From an uncultured Sneathia sp. (GTDB lineage Bacteria > Fusobacteriota > Fusobacteriia > Fusobacteriales > Leptotrichiaceae), in assembly GCA_902494065.1 (NCBI GenBank), contig CABURZ010000041.1, positions 1-8,501 of the forward strand: a DNA stretch of 8,501 nucleotides, written 5' to 3'. The notes under the pieces are model-generated. The model searched no databases, was not told where the DNA came from, and worked only from the letters and a program-made list of their open reading frames with translations. Position 1 is the stretch's first letter; every line of letters starts with the position of its first letter. Below are positions 6,526 through 8,501 of this stretch, piece by piece. Made by a program: the position numbers and the translations under genes.

Positions 6526-7010
6526 TGGATAAGAGAATGGGATATATTTCATGGGATGAATATTTTATGGGTATAGCATTTTTATCTGGGAAAAGAAGTA
6601 AAGATCCAGTAACACAAGTTGGAGCTTGTATAGTTCGTGATAAAAAAATTATAGGTATAGGTTACAATGGATTTCCAAAGGGAAGTAGTGATGATGAGTT
6701 ATCTTGGGGTAAAACTAGTGAAGATATTTTAAATACAAAATATCCATATGTTGTTCATGCAGAATTGAATGCAATATTAAATAGTATATTACAATTAAGT
6801 GGAAGTACTATATATGTTACTCATTATCCATGTAATGAATGTGCAAAGGCAATAGTTCAATCAGGTATATCAAAAGTAATATATTTTTCAGATAAGCATA
6901 TGCATCATGAACTAACAAAAGCATCTACAATAATATTAAAAAATGCAGGTGTAGAAATTAAAAAATATAGCGAGAATGCAAAGGCTATATTGATTGAATT
7001 TAAGGATTGA
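6522..7010 (+). CDS. comEB: Deoxycytidylate (dCMP) deaminase, ComEB-like
   Basis: This zinc-dependent enzyme of about 162 aa converts dCMP to dUMP, feeding thymidylate synthesis. The family signatures are clear: WDEYFMGIAFLSGKRSKDP (from residue 11), TQVGACIV (31-38), GIGYNGFP (45-52), VVHAELNAILN (77-87, with zinc ligand H79 and proton shuttle E81) and PCNECAK (103-109, with zinc ligands C104 and C107). In the usual GCSDDELPW stretch the Cys is Ser55 and the Pro is replaced, so a second structural zinc described in some phage and animal enzymes may be missing. ATGs lie at 6522 and 6525. GAGGTGA (6514-6520) is better spaced for the second, and the first overlaps the xseA stop. It is the last intact gene of the operon. 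The symbol follows the Bacillus homologue and implies no competence role. Confidence 0.9.
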   Translation: MMDKRMGYISWDEYFMGIAFLSGKRSKDPVTQVGACIVRDKKIIGIGYNGFPKGSSDDELSWGKTSEDILNTKYPYVVHAELNAILNSILQLSGSTIYVTHYPCNECAKAIVQSGISKVIYFSDKHMHHELTKASTIILKNAGVEIKKYSENAKAILIEFKD

Positions 7011-7060
7011 AAAAGCTATAAAATTGATAGATTAGTTTATAAGTTTGGAGGTACGATATT
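7011..7060 (+). other. Short gap after the deaminase gene with an intact ribosome binding site
   Basis: Fifty bases separate the deaminase stop from the pseudogene ATG. They contain a strong Shine-Dalgarno, GGAGGT at 7047-7052, 8 nt before ATG 7061. I see no hairpin followed by a T tract, so operon transcription probably reads through into the pseudogene. TTGATA at 7024-7029 resembles a -35, but no -10 follows at proper spacing. Confidence 0.5.
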
Positions 7061-8501
7061 ATGCAACTCTCAGATATAAAAAGAATGGCTCATAACATTC
7101 TTGAAAATCAACATGTAGAGAGTAGTTTTATTGAATATAAAAAATCGATAAATTTTAAAGATAAAATTTTGAAAACTGATTGTGCCTTTGCAAATAATTA
7201 TATGAATAATGAAGTTTGATTATTATTCATTGGCATTGAAGAAGTAAATGATAAAGAAAAATGTGAAAAAGCAATTCCTAAAAGACCGATTACAGGTATA
7301 AAGGAAGCAAATTTAGAATATATTGAAAATGAATTAAAATCGCTTTTGTCAAATATTCATCCTAAAATTTATTATAACATTATTATAGATAAAATAGATG
7401 ATGAATATTATATTGTAGTTGCAATAGAAAGCAGATTTCAAGGTCCGTTTCAAACAAGTGAAAAGGCAGAAAGGGATTATGCTAAAGTCAGGAAGGTATA
7501 TCAGAGTAGGTAGAGATTCAAGACTTCCAAATCCATTAGAAGAATTCGAACTTTTGAAAAAATTTTCAGGATTTTCTTATAGCTCAAATTTAAATGAAAC
7601 TGCTACTATAGATGATTTGAGTTATGAATATATGAAAGAATATCTTCTTCAGACAGGAGCAAAGAAAGACGTAATAGAAATGACTAAACTTGATATGGCT
7701 AAGAGTATGGGACTTGTGTGTGAAAGTGAGTATGGTGGCTATAGAGCAAAAAATTTTGCTATTCTTATGTTTGCGGAAAAATCAAATAAATTTATACCAA
7801 ATGCACATGTTGAAATTATAAGGGAAATAGATGGAACAGATAAAATGGAGTCTAAGAGATTTGATGGACCAGTGTGGATACAGGTAAAACAAGTCAGTAA
7901 ATATTTTGAAGATAACATTATGGCATCGTATCCTATTAGGAGTGCAAATAAAATTGAGCATAAGATTGTTTATAATTATCCGCTTACTGCATTTGAAGAA
8001 TTGGCAACCAATGCTATTTTACACAAAGAGTATGATACACAGGAATATGTAGGAATTTATATTTATAAAGATAGGATTTCTTTTATAAATCATAATAGGC
8101 CATTACCGCCTATAACGATTAAATCTCTTAATCTAGAAAGAAGGTTTGGCAGAAGACAATATCTTAATAAGGAACTTAAGGATATGTTCTTCTCATTAAA
8201 TTTGATAGAGTCTTATGGGTCGGGGATAAGACGTGCAAAAGATTCACTTTTTAGAGAATGAATCTCCTAAATTAATGTTTTTTCCAAATAATGAATAAGA
8301 TAACTAAACTAATGCAGTTATGCGGATAAATAAAGAATTTTTGAAAGATTTAAAGAATAAAACTACCCAAGAAATTTCTGTTTCAGCTAAAATTATTAAG
8401 TTGATGAGAGCTAATCCTAATATTACGGCACGACAAATTTCTGAACATTTAAATATTTCTTTTGATGGAGTTCGTTATCATATAAAAAAACTACGAACAG
8501 A
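7061..8501 (+). pseudogene. Broken AlbA_2 / ATP-binding / HTH transcriptional regulator-like gene, runs off the window
   Basis: Joined across frames, this stretch encodes about 480 aa of a common accessory protein: an N-terminal AlbA_2 (Schlafen-like, divergent AAA-4) putative nucleic-acid-binding domain, a C-terminal GHKL/RecG-C-like ATP-binding part and a winged helix. Segments seen: SSFIEYKKSINFKDKILKT with CAFANNYMNNE; LLFIGIEEVND; SGRYIRVGRDSR; ELATNAILHKEYD (in place of the usual NxxxHRxY); SYGSGIRRAKDS; and an HTH (ITARQISEHLNIS) near the window end. Lesions: TGA at 7217-7219 where a Gly is expected; a frameshift (net +1 or -2) near 7478; a +1 frameshift near 8250-8256; TAA at 8296-8298; TAA at 8305-8307. 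The 267-codon open frame from GTG 7458 to 8261 is the middle piece and lacks its own convincing ribosome binding site. Codon use looks a little less AT-extreme than the neighbours, hinting at acquisition. Such proteins are often called regulators; the true function is unknown. Confidence 0.88.

Noticed and set aside
7458..8261. A stand-alone 267-codon gene starting at GTG 7458
   Set aside because: Its first codons are out of frame with the family, no good ribosome binding site precedes it, and the upstream and downstream DNA continues the same protein in other frames. It is a pseudogene fragment.
1..8501. CRISPR arrays, tRNA or rRNA genes, insertion sequences
   Set aside because: No regularly spaced repeats, cloverleaf-like segments, rRNA stretches or transposase-like proteins were seen on either strand.

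Overview
The base composition is very AT-rich (I estimate under 30% GC by eye, not computed). Together with a trimeric autotransporter and an outer-membrane-type lipoprotein, this points to a diderm, AT-rich bacterium. My best guess is a fusobacterium of the Leptotrichiaceae type (Sneathia, Streptobacillus or Leptotrichia). This is an inference from gene content and style, not a database match. The standard genetic code holds: TGA ends several intact genes.

Left part (1-1444). A single minus-strand gene (279-1223) encodes a short YadA-like trimeric autotransporter adhesin. It has a signal peptide, a coiled-coil stalk, a C-terminal membrane anchor and an unusual helical tail. It is closed by a good intrinsic terminator, with a second hairpin behind it. 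The non-coding DNA on both sides carries the same two boxes (13 and 14 bp, identical) at exactly the same spacing. The right-hand copy lies upstream of the adhesin gene. The left-hand copy is placed as if it served another minus-strand gene starting just outside the window.

Middle (1445-7010). Five plus-strand genes are packed with overlaps or a 1-nt gap and probably form one operon from an extended -10 promoter at about 1419-1427. They are a tRNA hydroxyuridine methyltransferase (trmR-like), a GHL10/DigH-like glycoside hydrolase lipoprotein, uvrB, xseA and a dCMP deaminase (comEB-like). Three of them serve DNA repair or nucleotide supply: UvrB in excision repair, XseA in exonuclease VII, and the deaminase in making dUMP for thymidylate. 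The other two act on tRNA and on the cell wall. The partner gene xseB is not in the window.

Right part (7011-8501). A decayed gene for an AlbA_2 / ATP-binding / winged-helix protein runs off the window edge. It keeps its ribosome binding site and recognisable domains, but is broken by at least three in-frame stops and two frameshifts. The long open frame inside it (GTG at 7458 to 8261) is only the middle of this pseudogene.

I did not find a clear novel multi-gene system. The two-box element around the adhesin gene is the most interesting unexplained signal.
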